Assembly: GCA_963575745.1 (NCBI GenBank)
Contig: CAUYUJ010014260.1
Coordinates: 522,976 to 586,975 of the forward strand
From: Prorocentrum cordatum
Taxonomy: Eukaryota; Sar; Dinophyceae; Prorocentrales; Prorocentraceae
Direction: 5' to 3'
Length of the DNA: 64,000 bases
Made by a program: the position numbers and the translations under genes. Every line of letters begins with the position of its first letter. Position 1 is the stretch's first letter. The notes beneath the pieces are model-generated. The model saw only the letters and a list, made by a program, of their open reading frames with translations, made no database searches and was not told where the DNA came from. Below, in pieces: positions 36,780-48,449 of the stretch.

Positions 36780-37095
36780 GAGGTCTGTCGGGCAATCTTA
36801 GGGTGATCTTGGGGGCTCCGTGGGCCGTCTTGGAGCGTCGGGGAGCCCAAAAGGGGAAAACTCAAAAATTCACCCACAAACCAACGGCAAATCAATTAAT
36901 TTTGCCTCTTGGGGTCCTCTTGGGGGTGCTCTTGGAGGCTTCTTGGGGCGTTTTGGAGCGATCCTTGGGGTTGTGACGGCTCCTTTGGGGTCGTCGTCGA
37001 CCGTTTTGGGGCTATCTGCGGTCGTTTCTGGAGCGCGCCGGAATGTCGGGGGCCCTCTGGGGCCGTCTTCGGACTCTCGTGAGGTCCGGGGTGGG
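36780..37095 (+). repeat. GGGGCCTC-type satellite, continuation
   Basis: Resumes after foldback E; TGGGCCGTCTTGGAGCGTCG at 36821 echoes 36306. Confidence 0.55.
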
Positions 37096-37159
37096 CCAAA
37101 TTTGTTAGGGGAGGGCGTTTATTCAGGCCCCCCAGGCCCTATAACAATATACGAATAGG

Positions 37160-37430
37160 AATGTGTGAATGTGTGCACATAGACAGCTACATGTATACTG
37201 CTACACACATGTCCACTATACTATGATTAAATGTACGGCGTGTATGTATGTTGTTTGTGTACGGGTCTGTATACACAAGTACATGTATATGTATATGCAC
37301 ATACATGTATATATATATATATATGTGTTATCTATATACACGTACATACATACATACATCTGTATATACAGGTATGTGTATACCTGTTTACCGGTGTGCA
37401 CATTTATTCGTTGCAACAAGGAGTGTTTGC
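37160..37430. repeat. TA/CATA/TGTA microsatellite
   Basis: ATATATATATATATGTG and CATACATACATACAT runs. No gene. Confidence 0.8.
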
Positions 37431-37439
37431 GCGTCGGTT

Positions 37440-37620
37440 ATCTTACCCCTTCGTTGCCTCCGTCGCTGCTGCTTCTGCGTTTGGCTGTCGGTCGCCGCGC
37501 TTGTTGTTGCCGTCGCCGCCCGTCGACCCCGTCCGTCGCCGCTGCTTATGCGCTTGGCTGTCGGTGGTCGCGTTTGTTGTCGCCGTCGCCGCAATCGCCG
37601 CCGTCCGTCGCCACTGCTTA
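37440..37620. other. CGTCGCC-rich stretch, no gene
   Basis: Irregular repetition of GTCGCCGTCGCCG and GCTTGGCTGTCGGT. Frames overlap on both strands. Confidence 0.4.
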
Positions 37621-37624
37621 CACC

Positions 37625-37990
37625 GCGAAAATCACAGAGCATAGCTCACACCACATAGACAGCACACGTAGTTGACACCACGCAGTTCAAACGACATCGA
37701 TTGCACTACACATGTTGCTTCACATCTAGTACACCCAGATATTACATCACGTAGGTTGTACCACATGGATTGTACCACGTAGCTCGCACCACATATGTCC
37801 ACATCACATTCATTGCACCACGTATAGCACATTTAGCTTGCACAGCATGGGATGAAACACGTGGGCTGCACCACCGAGGCAGCACCACATAGATTGGACC
37901 ACCTAGCTTGCGCCACCTAGCTTGCACCACCCATCTAGCACCACAGAAATTGCGCCACATAGTTCATTTCAGGTAATTTACACCACATTG
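37625..37990. repeat. TTGCACCACATAG repeat array
   Basis: About 18 diverged copies of a ~20-bp motif (TTGCACCACATAG, CTCGCACCACATA). The same motif recurs at ~46050-46090, 49485-49720 and ~50718-50745, in the last two cases beside the CGCGCGCATG blocks. Confidence 0.7.
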
Positions 37991-38028
37991 ATTCCCCTTT
38001 TCAACAAAAAACGAAAAGAAACAACAAA

Positions 38029-39855
38029 CATGATGGACCCACGAACCCGGAAAGGGATATAGACTTGTGGAGCACGGTCACGTTTTCACGATACCCAACT
38101 GGGCGACACCTCAAGAAACATCCCACGAGACACCCCGCGAAACATCCCACGAGACACCTCACGAAACATTCCACGAGACACCTCACGAAACATTCCACGC
38201 GACACCCCGCGAAACATTCCACGAGACACCCCACGAACAGGCAACCACTCAACCAAAGCACATCGCGGACGAGGACGACGACGGCATTCCACGAGACACC
38301 CCACGAAACATTCCACGGGAGTGCGACTGGGTGTGGTCGTGCTGTGGTGTGGTCGTGCTGGGGTGTGGTCGTGCTGAGGAGTGGTCGTGCTGGGGTGTGG
38401 TCGTGCTGGGGTGTGGTCGTGCTGGGGGGTGGTCGTGCTGGGGGGTGGTCGTGCTGATGGGGTGGCCGTGCTGGGGGGTGTTCGTGCTGGGGCGTGGTCG
38501 TGCTGGGGCGTGGTCGTGCTGGGGTGTGGTCGTGCTGTGGTGAGGTCGCGCTGTGGTGAGGTCGTGCTGGGGTGTGGTCGTGCTGGGGTGTGGTCTTGCT
38601 GGGGTGGGGTCGTGCGAGGGTGGGGTCGCGCTGTGGTGAGGTCGTGCTGGGGTGTGGTCGTGCTGGGGTGGGCTCGTGCTGGGGCGGGGTCGTGCTGGGG
38701 AGTGGTCGTGCTGGGGCGTGGTCGTGCTGGGGTGTGGTCGTGCTTGGGTGGGGTCGTGCTGGGGTGTGGTCGTGCTGGGGTGTGGTCGTGCTGGGGTGGG
38801 CTCGTGCTGGGGTGGGGTCGTGCTGGGGTGTGGTCGTGCTGGGGTGTGGTCGTGCTGGGGTGTGGTCGTGCTGGGGGGGTGGTCGTGCTGGGGGGGGGTC
38901 GTGCTGGGGGGGTCGTGCTGGGGGTGGTCGTGCTGGGGCGGGGTCGTGCTGGGGCGTGGTCGTGCTGGGGTGAGGTCGTGCTGGGGGATGGTCGTCTGGG
39001 GTGTGGTCATGCTGGGGGAGGGGGTCGTTGTGGGTGGTGGTGGTCCTGCTGGGGTGTGGGTCGTGTGGGGTGTGGTCGTGCTGGGGGGGTCGTGCTTGGG
39101 TTTGGGGTCCGTGCTGGGGCGTGGTCGTGCTGGGGTGTGGTCGTGCTGTGGTGAGGTCGTGCTGGGGTGTGGTCGTGCTGGGGTGTGGTCTTGCTTGGGT
39201 GTGGTCGTGCTGGGGTGTGGTCGTGCTGGGGTGTGGTCGTGCTGGGGCGTGGTCGTGCTGGGGTGGGGTCGTGCTGGGGTGGGGTCGTGCTGGGGTGTGG
39301 TCGTGCTGGGGTGGTCCGCACCCTGTGATTCATCGATCGGGTCGTGCTGGGGTGTGGTCGTGGTGGGGTGTGATCGTGGTGGGGTGTGGTCGTGGTGGGG
39401 TGTGGTCGTGCTGGGGTGTGGTCTGTAAAACTAAGCGTTTCGCTGAGGAAATCCTGTCAAAAATCCAAGAAATCCAAATACCAGCGCGCGGGACGCGGCA
39501 CGCGCGAGACATCCTCGGAATTCCTGCGCGAGGGGCGCTTTTCCGTGTCGCGGTCGGCTCTGCAAAACCAGCGTGTCGCTCGAGACATCCTCAACAAATT
39601 CTGAAACCAAGCGTTTCGCTCGAGACATCCCCAACTCTGCAAAACCAGCGTCTCGCTCGAGACATCCTCAACACATTCTGAAAAAAACAAGCGTTTCGCT
39701 CGAGACATCCTCAAAAATAATTTCGCCGGCCTCCTTCGACCTCGATATTTATCAGGGAAAAATTTCGCCGGCCTCCTTCAAGTTGGGCGCCGGGGACTAT
39801 GTTTACATACTAAAAGAGAACCCTGGGCCTTTGCCCTTTCCGGGAAAACACACAC
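38029..39855. repeat. Composite repeat unit, copy 1
   Basis: Order: ATGATGGACCCACGAACCCG head; a ~24-bp array (CACGAGACACCCCGCGAAAC, 38107-38300); the 16-bp array GTCGTGCTGGGGTGTG (~38330-39430) with a CCGCACCCTGTGATTCATCG tag at 39317; the GCGTTTCGCTCGAGACATCC array (39437-39715); and a TTCGCCGGCCTCC...CCCTTTCCGGGAA tail to 39845. It repeats twice more downstream. No coding sequence is supported. Confidence 0.8.
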
Positions 39856-39963
39856 CACTGTTCTTATGTGACACACACCCCACACACACACACACACAAC
39901 ACACACACCACACACACACACACACACACAACACACCCACACAACACACACACACACACACAC

Positions 39964-40000
<37 letters not shown>

Positions 40001-40015
40001 CACATATACACACAC
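39855..40015 (+). repeat. CA dinucleotide microsatellite
   Basis: (CA)n with ACCACA and ACCCACA interruptions between composite copies 1 and 2. Confidence 0.9.
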
Positions 40016-40019
40016 GAAA

Positions 40020-41530
40020 CATGATGGACCCACGAACCCGGAAAGGGTTAAAGACATGTGCAGCATGGTCACGTTTTCACGATACCCAACTGGGCGACAT
40101 CTCACGAAACATCCCACGAGACACCCCGCGAAACATCCCACGAGACACCTCACGAAACATTCCACGAGACACCTCACGATACATTCCACGAGACACCCCG
40201 TGAAACATTCCACGAGACACCCCACGAACAGGCAACCACTCAACCAGACACGCCACGAAACATTCCACGGGGGTGCGACTGGGTGTGGTCGTGCTGGGGT
40301 GTGGTCGTGCTGGGGGGTGGTCGTGCTGGGGGGTGGTCGTGCTGGGGGAGTGGTCGTGCTGGGGTGTGTGGTTTCGTGCTGGGGTGTGGTCGTGCTGGGG
40401 GGTGGTCGCTGGGGGGGTGGTGTGCCTGGGGGGTGGTCGTGATGGGGGGGTGGGTCGTGGCTGCGGGGCGTGTCGTGCCACCCCCGCGAAACATCCCACG
40501 AGACACCCCGCGAAACATCCACGAGACACCTCACGAAACATTCCACGAGACACCTCACGAAACATTCCACGAGACACCCTTTGAAACATTCCACGAGACA
40601 CCCCACGAACAGGCAACCAATCAACCAGACACGCCACGAAACATTCCACGGGGGTGCGACTGGGTGTGGTCGTGCTGGGGTGTGGTCGTGCTGGGGTGTG
40701 GTCGTGCTGGGGAGTGGTCGTGCTGGGGTGTGGTCGTGCTGGGGTGTGGTCGTGCTGGGGGGTGGTCGTGCTGGGGGGGTGGTCGTGATGGGGGGTGGTC
40801 GTGCTGGGGCGTGGTCGTGCTGGGGCGTGGTCGTGCTGGGGCGTGGTCGTGTGGGGCTTGTGGTCGTGCTGGTGCGTGGTCGTGTTTTTTGTTTTTTTTT
40901 TTTTTTTTGGTGATGGTAGTTGTGCTGGGTTGGTGGTCGTGCTGGGGGGTGGCTCTTGCTGGGGGAGGTAGGGTCGTGCTGGGGTCTGGGTCGTCTGGGG
41001 TGTGGTCGTGAGGGGGTATGTCGTGCTGGGGTGGGGGTCGAGCTGGGTGGGTGTCTGCTGGGGTCTGGTCGTGCTGGAGGGTGTGGTCGTGACTGGGGTA
41101 TGGTCGTGCCTAGGGTGGGGTCCGTGCTTTCAATCGAGAATCCTGCCAAAATTCAGGAAATCGTACAAAAACAAAGGAATTAGTCGAAGATCGGTTCGAA
41201 ATCCTTCGCGCGGGGCGCTTTTCCGCGTCGCGGTCGGCTCTGCAAAACAAGCGTTTCGCTCGAGACATCCTCGGCAAACTCTGCGGAGCAAGCGTTTCGC
41301 TCGAGACATCCTCAACGCACGAAAAAGTGCCCCGCACCCTGTGATTTATCGATCGGGATTTCAAAAACAAGCGTTTCGCTCGAGACATCCTCAAATTATA
41401 ATTCGCCGGCCTCCTTCGACCTCGTTATTTATCAGGGAAAAAATTCGCCGGCCTCCCTCAAGTTGGCACCGGGGGACAGGTTTACCTACTAAAAGAGAAC
41501 CCTGGGCCCCCGCCCTTTCCGGGAAAAAAC
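40020..41530. repeat. Composite repeat unit, copy 2
   Basis: Same head at 40020. The 24-bp and 16-bp arrays occur twice (40099-40475 and 40486-41130), so this copy is itself internally duplicated. It is followed by the GCGTTTCGCTCGAGACATCC array (41240-41400), the CCGCACCCTGTGATTTATCG tag (41330) and the same tail. A T-run lies at 40868-40888. Confidence 0.8.
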
Positions 41531-41549
41531 AACAAAAATCGGTTCTACC

Positions 41550-41740
41550 CGCCCCCCCCCCCGAGGGGTTAAACACCTCCCTTTTCCGTACTGCAACTTA
41601 CATACGACAATGCCCCATCGTCCATCGACATTTGAATTTGCATTATCCCAAGGGGGGCCAATATCGCCTCCCCCCTCCGCCATCCTCTGCCGAAAAACTA
41701 CGCGCGCGCACTTGCGTATCAACAATCATGTGAAGAACCC
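41550..41740. repeat. Head fragment of the CGCGCGCATG block family
   Basis: GCCCCATCGTCCATC, then GCATTATCCCAAGGGGGGCC and CTACGCGCGCGCACTTGCG match 44583-44640 and 44690-44750; only the head of the block is present before composite copy 3 starts. Confidence 0.5.
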
Positions 41741-41751
41741 CTTGCCAAACA

Positions 41752-43720
41752 ACATGATGGACCCACGAACCCGGAAAGGGATATAGACATGTGGAGCATG
41801 GGCACGTTTTCACGATACCCAACGGGGCAACACCTCACGAAACATCCCACGAGACACCTCACGAAACATCCCACGAGACACCTCACGAAACATTCCGCGA
41901 GACACCTCACGAAACATTCCAGGAGACACCCCGCGAAACATTCCACGAGACACCCCACGAAACATTCCACGACGACAGGCAACCACTCAACCAAGGCGGT
42001 GTGGTCGTGCTGGGGAGTGGTCGTGCTGGGGTGTGGTCGTGCTGGGGGGTGGTCGTGCTGGGGGGTGGTCGTGCTGGGGGGGTGGTCGTGCTGGGGGGTG
42101 GTCGTGCTGGGGCGTGGTCGTGCTGGGGCGTGGTCGTGCTGGGGCGTGGTCGTGCTGGGGCGGGGTCGTGCTGGGGCGTGGTCGTGCTGGGGTGTGGTCG
42201 TGCTGTGGTAAGGTCGTGCTGGGGTGCGGTCGTGCTGGGGTGTGGTCTTGCTGGGGTGGGGTCGTGCTGGGGTGTGATCGTGCTGGGGTGGGGTCGTGCT
42301 GGGGTGTGGTCGTGCTGGGGTGTGGTCGTGCTGGGGTGTGGTCGTGCTAGGGTGGGGTAGTGCTGGGGTGGGGTCGTGCTGGGGTGTGGTCGTGCTGGGG
42401 TGTGGTCGTGCTGGGGTGTGGTCGTGCTGGGGCGTGGTCGTGCTGGGGTGGGGTCGTGCTGGGGTGGGGTCGTGCTGGGGTGGGTCGTGCTGGGGTGTCC
42501 GCACCCTGTGATTTATCGATCGGGTCGTGCTGGGGTGTGGTCGTGCTGGGGTGTGGTCGTGCTGGGGTGTGGTCGTGCTGGGGTGTGGTCGTGCTGGGGT
42601 GTGGTCGTGCAGGCAACCACTCAACCAAGGCGGTGTGCTCGAGCTGGGGAGTGGTCGTGCTGGGGGGTGGGCGTGCTGGGGGGTGGTCGTGCTGCGGTGT
42701 GGTCGTGCTGGGGGGGTGGTCGTGCTGGGGTGGGGTCGTGCTGGGGCGTGGTGGTGCTGGGGCGTGGTCGTGCTGGGGCGTGGTCGTGCTGGGGTGTGGT
42801 CGTGCTGTGGTGAGGTCGTGCTGGGGTGTGGTCGTGCTGGGGTGTGGTCTTGCTGCGGTGGGGTCCTGCTGGGATGTGGTCGTGCTGGGGTGTGGTCCTG
42901 CTGGGGTGTGGTCGTGCTGGGGTGGGGTCGTGCTTGGGTGGGGTCGGGCTGGGGTGTGGTCGTTCTGGGGTGTGGTCGTGCTGGGGTGTGGTCGGGCTGG
43001 GGTGGGGTCGTGCTGGGTCGGGGTCGTGCTGGGGTGTGGTCGTGCTGAAGTGTGGTCGTGTTGGGGTGTGGTCGTGCTGGGGCGTGGTCGTGCTGGGGTG
43101 GGGTCGTGCTGGAGTGGGGTCGTGCTGGGGTGTGGTCGTGCTGGGGTGGTCCGCACCCTGTGACTTATCGATCGGGTCGTGCTGGGGTGTGGTCGTGCTG
43201 GTGCTGGGGTGTGGTCGTGCTGGGGTGTGGTCGTGCTGGGGTGTGGTCGTGCTGAGGTGTGTTCGTGCTGGGGTGTGGTCGTGCTGGGGCGTGGTCGTGC
43301 GGTGGGGTCGTGCATTTCGCTCGAGACATCCTGCCAAAATTCCAGGAAATCGTACAAAAACAAACGAATTAGTCGAGACATCATCGAAATTCCTTCGCGC
43401 GGGGCGCTTTTCCGCGTCGCGGTCGGCTCTGCAAAACCAGCGTTTCGCTTGAGACATCCTCAGCAAATTCTGAAAACAAGCGTTTCGCTCGAGATATCCT
43501 CAACTCTGCAAAACCAGCGTTTCGCTCGAGACATCCTCAAGAAATTCTGAAAAACAAGCGTTTCGCTCGAGACATCCTCAAATTTTAATTCGCCAGCCTC
43601 CTTCGACCTCGTTATTTATCAGGGAAAAAATTCGCCGGCCTCCCTCAAGTTGGCACCGGGGGACAGGTTTACCTACTAAAAGAGAACCCTGGGCCTATGC
43701 CCTTTCCGGGAAAAAATACA
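41752..43720. repeat. Composite repeat unit, copy 3
   Basis: Head at 41752, 24-bp array 41836-41972, two 16-bp arrays (42000-42610 and 42630-43315) each with the CCGCACCCTGTGA tag (42500, 43150), then the GCGTTTCGCTCGAGACATCC array (43310-43580) and the tail. Confidence 0.8.
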
Positions 43721-43724
43721 CGAA

Positions 43725-44480
43725 GTGCACACGCGCGCGTCGTCGCGCGCGCATGCCGAAATCCAGAAAACAAACTTTCGCTTCCCAGGAGAATTCAACA
43801 TCGAATGCCCAAAAGCATGTAAAACAACATTTTCTCGCAACGCGGATTTCCAAGACAAGCCTGCGCGCGCGCTCTTACGAACTCTTGGGGAACATAGGTT
43901 CTCAACATTTTCTGAAAATGCTACCACACGGGCTTCGCGCGCGCACATGTCGAGATCGTTCGGGTGCCCTTGCGCGCGCGTTTGGGTGGCACGAGCCGTG
44001 TCAAACAATACCATGCGGGCCACTCTTGCGCGTCTGCCGCGCGCGCATGTCGAACTCCTTCCAAACCTGCATCACCGACGCGAAGACGACGTCATCGTCG
44101 TCGGTGTGATCAACATCGGCGCCGTCACTGGCTGCCCCGTCGTCGCTGTCAGCATCGCCGCCAGCATCGCTACTATCATCATCGTGTATACCGTCGTCGA
44201 CGCTGCCATGATAAAGCACCCGCCCAAGTCGCCGACTTGAACTGAAGACCCCGCCGGGATGTGCCGAGCGGTCAGCGCCACCGCGTTCGCGTCGGTCGCG
44301 CCAAACTAGCTGGCTGTTGCGCGCGCGAGCATGCGCGGGCTAGCGCGGCCGTAGAAATTCAGCAGCCAACACCAAGCACTCACCGCAATCGCCTCCGCAT
44401 GGGGTTTGCAAACCAAGTTGCGGGAGAGTGGGTGGGATGTTTGCGCGAGCAATGGAGTGGACAACGTCAAGCTGAGTAAG
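43725..44480 (+). repeat. CGCGCGCATG block, copy A
   Basis: Several ~120-bp sub-units each with a CGCGCGCATGYCGAAATCC-like core, then a segment whose frame reads VINIGAVTG...ATIIIVYTV, then CAAACCAAGTTGCGGGAGAG and GCGCGAGCAATGGAGTGGAC. Copies B and C share this order. It may descend from a gene but no family is recognised. Confidence 0.6.
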
Positions 44481-44519
44481 TGATTGATGATCCTCTAGCT
44501 TATCTTTGGAAAAAAGGTT

Positions 44520-45512
44520 ATATCACCCTCCGCCCCCCCCGCTTAAAGACCCCCTTTTCGTATTGCAATGTGCATATGACTCTGCCCCATCGTCCATCCT
44601 AAATATGAACCTGCACTATCCCAGAAGGGGGCCGGTATCGCACCCCCCCCACCGATATCCTCCACAATAAAATACTCTTTTCGCGCATCGGTCTTTCAAA
44701 AATCATAAGTTTGCACACGTCCCTTGCAACAGATGAGACGACATGCGCACGCGCGCGTCGTCGCGCGCGCATGCCGACATCCTTCAAAACCTTCGGTTCC
44801 GGTAGGCTTTCAACATCGAACTTCCGAAAACAAATACGAACACACAATGTTTCGCAACACGGGTTTTCAAAAAGCATGCGCGCGCTCTTGCAAAATCTGA
44901 AGAAGACCATAGGTTTCCAACATGTACTACCAAACGAGCTTCGCGTGCGCGCGTGTCGAAATCGTTCGAACGCCCTTGGGCGCGTGCCGTCGCGAAAATC
45001 CTCTGCAACAGATAGACGAAGTGCACGCGCGCGCCTTGTCGCGCGCGCATGCCGAAATTCTTCGAAAACCTTCGGTTTCGGAGAAAAATCGAGTATCCGA
45101 CAAACATACAAAAACACATGGTTTCGCAACATGGGTTTTCAACAAAAGCGTGCGCGCGCGCTTTTGCGTCGTCGTCGTCGTCGTCGTCGTCGTCCCCGTC
45201 CTCCCTCCTCTCTCGTTGTCGTCGTCGTCGCCGTCGTCGTCCTCTGTTTTGCCTCGTCGGCGTCGTCGTCGTTTCCGTCGTCGTTGTCGCCGCGGTCGTC
45301 CTTCCTACTACCTCGTCGTCGTCGTTTCCGTCGTCGGCGTCTCGTCGTCGTCCCTTCTATTTCGTCGCCGTCGTCGTCGTCGTCCCTCCTCCCGCGTCGT
45401 TGTCGTCGTCGGCGTCGCCGTCCTCCCTCCTTCTTCGTCGTTCGCGTCGTCGCCGTCCTCCCTCCCCCCCCGTCGTTGTGGTCGTTGTCGCCGTCGTCGT
45501 CCTCCCTCCTCC

Positions 45513-45545
<33 letters not shown>

Positions 45546-46095
45546 TTCGTTGGCGACGTCGTCGTCGTCGTCGTCGTTTTCGTCGTCGTCGTCGGCGTCG
45601 TCGTCGTCGGCGTCGTCATCGTCGTCGTCGTCGGCGTCGTCGTCGTCATCAGCGTCGTCATCGTCGTCGTCGTCGGCGTCGGCGTCGTCGTCGTTGTCGT
45701 CGTCGTCGGCGTCGTCATTGTCGTCGTCGTCGGCGTCGTCGTCGTCATCGGCGTCGTCATCGTCGTCGTCGTCGGCGTCGGCGTCGTCGTTGTCGTCGTC
45801 TGTGTCGTCGTCGTCGTCGTCGCCGTCGTCATCGTTATTGTCGTCGTCGTCGAAGTCGTCGGACTCGTCGTCGGTGTCGTCGTAGTCGTCGTCGGCGTTG
45901 TCGTCGTCGCTGCCGCTGTCGTCGTCGGCGTCGACGGCGCTACCAAGTGCCATTTGGTACCTACCGTCACGGTCTTAAGAGGTTTTGCGACAAAGTTGCG
46001 GGTGGGAGGGTGGGATGCTTGAACGAGCAGTGGAGAAGATAGCTTCAAGTGGGAATTGCACCACATAGATTGCACCGCATAGGTCACGTTTCCAT
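44520..46095 (+). repeat. CGCGCGCATG block, copy B, with GTC expansion
   Basis: Head (44583-44760), sub-units to 45165, then a long GTC array in the place where copies A and C have ~150 bp of GTCATCGTC-like sequence, then GCGACAAAGTTGCGGGTGGG and GAACGAGCAGTGGAGAAG, ending in TTGCACCACATAGATTGCAC. Confidence 0.6.
45160..45940 (+). repeat. GTC trinucleotide array, ~780 bp
   Basis: (GTC)n with GGC, ATC, TTG and CTCC interruptions, the second half highly regular. Minus frames give Asp-rich or Thr-rich peptides, plus frames Ser, Val or Arg; none is likely a gene. Confidence 0.9.
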
Positions 46096-46380
46096 ACATT
46101 TATACATACATACGTACATGTGTGTATATATATACACTAATCAAAGGCAGCAGCGTGGAATAGGGATTCCCCGCTGCAATGTCCCCGCGGGCCACGCGGG
46201 GGCTCGTCGTCGGGCCCTCCGCCAGTGGCTCCTCCTTCTTCTCCTTGTCGTCCCCCGCCCCCTGCCCCCCCCCCAGCCCATGCCCCTGCTGTTGCTCAGT
46301 CTTCCTCCTCGCCCTCGTCGTCGTCGTCGTCCTGGTCGTCGTCGTCGTCGTCGTCGTCGTCGTCCCCCTCCTCCTCGCCC
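46096..46380. other. Short unique stretch with TA and GTC microsatellite
   Basis: TACATACATACGTACATGTG and GTCGTCGTC (46317-46366) around GC-rich sequence; no gene. Confidence 0.5.
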
Positions 46381-48312
46381 GGTTGCGGTTGCGGTTGCGC
46401 GCCCGCGGGCATTTTGAAATGTGTCGCCCGGTTGCGGTTGCGGTTGCGGTTGCGCGCTCCCGCGGGCGCTTTGAAATGTGTCGCCCGGTTGGGTTGCGGT
46501 TGCGCGCCCGCGGGCGCTTTGAAATGTGTCGCCCGGTTGGCGCTCCCGCGGGCGCTTTGAAATGTGTCGCCCGGTTGCGGTTGTCGGGTTGCGGTTGCGC
46601 GCCCGCGGGCGCTTTGAAATGTGTCGCCCGGTTGCGGTTGCGGTTGCGGTTGCGCGCTCCCGCGGGCGCTTTGAAAGGTGTCGCCCGGTTGCGGCTGTTG
46701 GGTTGCGGTGCTGGTTTGGTTCGCCCGGTTGCGGTTGCGGTTGCGGTTGCGCGCTCCCGCGGGCGCTTTGAAATTGTGAAATGTGTCGCCCGGTTGGTTG
46801 CGGTTTGCGGTTGCGCGCTCCCGCGGGCGCTTTGAAATGTGTCGCCCGGGTTGGGTTGCGGTTGCGCGCCCGCGGGCGCTTTGAAATGTGTCGCCCGGTT
46901 GCGGTTGCGGTTGCGGTTGCGCGTTCCCGCGGGCGCGTTGAAATGTGTCGCCCGGTTGCGGTTGCGGTTGCGGTTGCGCGTTCCCGCGGGCGCTTTGAAA
47001 TGTGTCGCCCGGTTGCGGTTGCGGTTGCGCGCTCCCGCGGGCGCTTTGAAATGTGTCGCCCGGTTGCGGTTGCGGTTGCGCGCTCCCGCGGGCGCTTTGA
47101 AATGTGTCGCCGCGGTTGCGGTTGCGCGCTCCCGCGGGCGCTTTGAAATGCGTCGCCCGCGGTTGCGCGCCCGCGGGCGCTTTGAAATGACATGTCGCCC
47201 CGGTTGTTGGGTTGCGGTGCGCGCCCGCGGCGCTTTGAAATGTGGGTGCGGTTGCGCGCCCGCGGGCGTGAAATTGCGGTTGCGTCGCCCGCGGGCGCTT
47301 TGGTGTCGCGCCCGGTTGCGGTTGCGGTTGGTTGCGCGCTGCCGTTGCGCTTTGCTGCGTTGCGCGCCCGCGGCGCTTTGAAATGTTCGCCCGTTGCGGT
47401 TGCGGGTTGCGGTTGCGCGCTCCCGCGGGCGCTTTGAAATGTGTCGCCCGGTTGCGTTTGCGGTTCGCGCGCCCGCGCGCTTTGAAATGTGTCGCCCGGT
47501 TGCGGTTGCGGTTGCGGTTGCGCGCTCCCGCGGGCGCTTTGAAATGTGTCGCCCGGTTGCGGTTGTTGTTGCGGTTGCGCGCCCGCGGGCGCTTTGAAAT
47601 GTGTCGCCCGGTTGCGGTTGCGGTTGCGGTTGCGCGCTCCCGCGGGCGCTTTGAAATGTGTCGGTTGCGGTTGTTGGTTGCGGTTGCGCGCCCGCGGGCG
47701 CTTTGAAATGTGTCGCCCGGATGCGGTTGCGGTTGGTTGCGCGCTCCCGCGGGCGCTTTGAAATGTTGCGGTTGCGTGTTGCGGTTGCGGTTGCGCGCCC
47801 GCGGGCGCTTTGAAATGTGTCGCCCGGTTTGCGGTTGCGGTTGCGCGCTCCCGCTGGCGCTTTGAAATGTGTCGCCCGGTTGCGGTTGCGGTTGCGCGCT
47901 CCCGCGGGCGCTTTGAAATGTGTCGCCCGGTTGCGGTTGCGGTTGCGGTTGCGCGCTCCCGCGGGCGCTTTGAAATGTGTCGCCCGGTTGCGGTTGCGGT
48001 TGCGGTGCGCGCCCGCGGGCGCTTTGAAATGTGTCGCCCGGTTGCGGTTGCGGTTGCGCGCCCGCGGGCGCTTTGAAATGTGTCGCCCGGTTGCGGTTGC
48101 GGTTGCGGTTGCGCGCTCCCGCGGGCGCTTTGAAATGTGTCGCCCGGTTGCGGTTGCGGTTGCGCGCGCGCGCGGGCGCTTTGAAATGTGTCGCCCGGTT
48201 GCGGTTGCGGTTGCGGTTGCGCGCTCCCGCGGGCGCTTTGAAATGTGTCGCCCGGTCGCGGTTGCGGTTGCGCCGCCGGGTTGCGCGCCCGCGGGCGCTT
48301 TGAAATGTGTCT
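46381..48312 (+). repeat. GGTTGC/palindrome minisatellite, more than 30 units
   Basis: Units of ~50-62 bp: GTCGCCC, one to four GGTTGC hexamers, then GCGCCCGCGGGCGC (a perfect 14-bp palindrome) or GCGCTCCCGCGGGCGC, then TTTGAAATGT. Length varies mainly by hexamer number. Both strands are open over hundreds of codons in places (for example minus 46141-47193), but the peptides (FKAPAGARNRN, GRFEMCRPVAV) simply mirror the repeat. Confidence 0.9.
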
Positions 48313-48449
48313 CCCGAGCTGTCCCCTGACGTTCAGTCAGTCAGTCATCAGTCAGCCGGCGGGCACGGAATGTCACCCGGCTCCGCCGGGAAAAAATACC
48401 ACAGTGCGACCGTACCTAGAAGTTGGAGCTCCTAGGGAAAGCAGCATTA

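Noticed and set aside
41391-41576. Short ORFs in the CCGGCCTCC...TTTCCGGG tails of the composite repeat
   Set aside because: Present only because the tail is duplicated three times; no protein-level conservation beyond the DNA identity.
38381-43452. Many overlapping ORFs with WSCWGVVVLG or PSTTTPQHDH repeats
   Set aside because: Products of the 16-bp minisatellite, which is stop-free in all frames; no start context, flanking coding sequence or codon bias supports translation.
45308-46099. Asp-rich or Thr-rich minus-strand ORFs
   Set aside because: Direct translation of the GTC array; every frame is open for trivial reasons.
46381-48312. CRISPR-like array
   Set aside because: Units are continuous tandem repeats without unique spacers, the genome is eukaryotic and no cas-like gene is present.
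46381-48312. Telomere-like GGTTGC repeats
   Set aside because: Hexamers are interrupted every ~55 bp by a palindromic segment and do not match the TTTAGGG type expected for dinoflagellates; position is internal.
46141-48329. Repeat proteins in the GGTTGC minisatellite on both strands
   Set aside because: Unit length varies by whole hexamers and by single bases, frames switch between units, and peptides mirror the DNA repeat.
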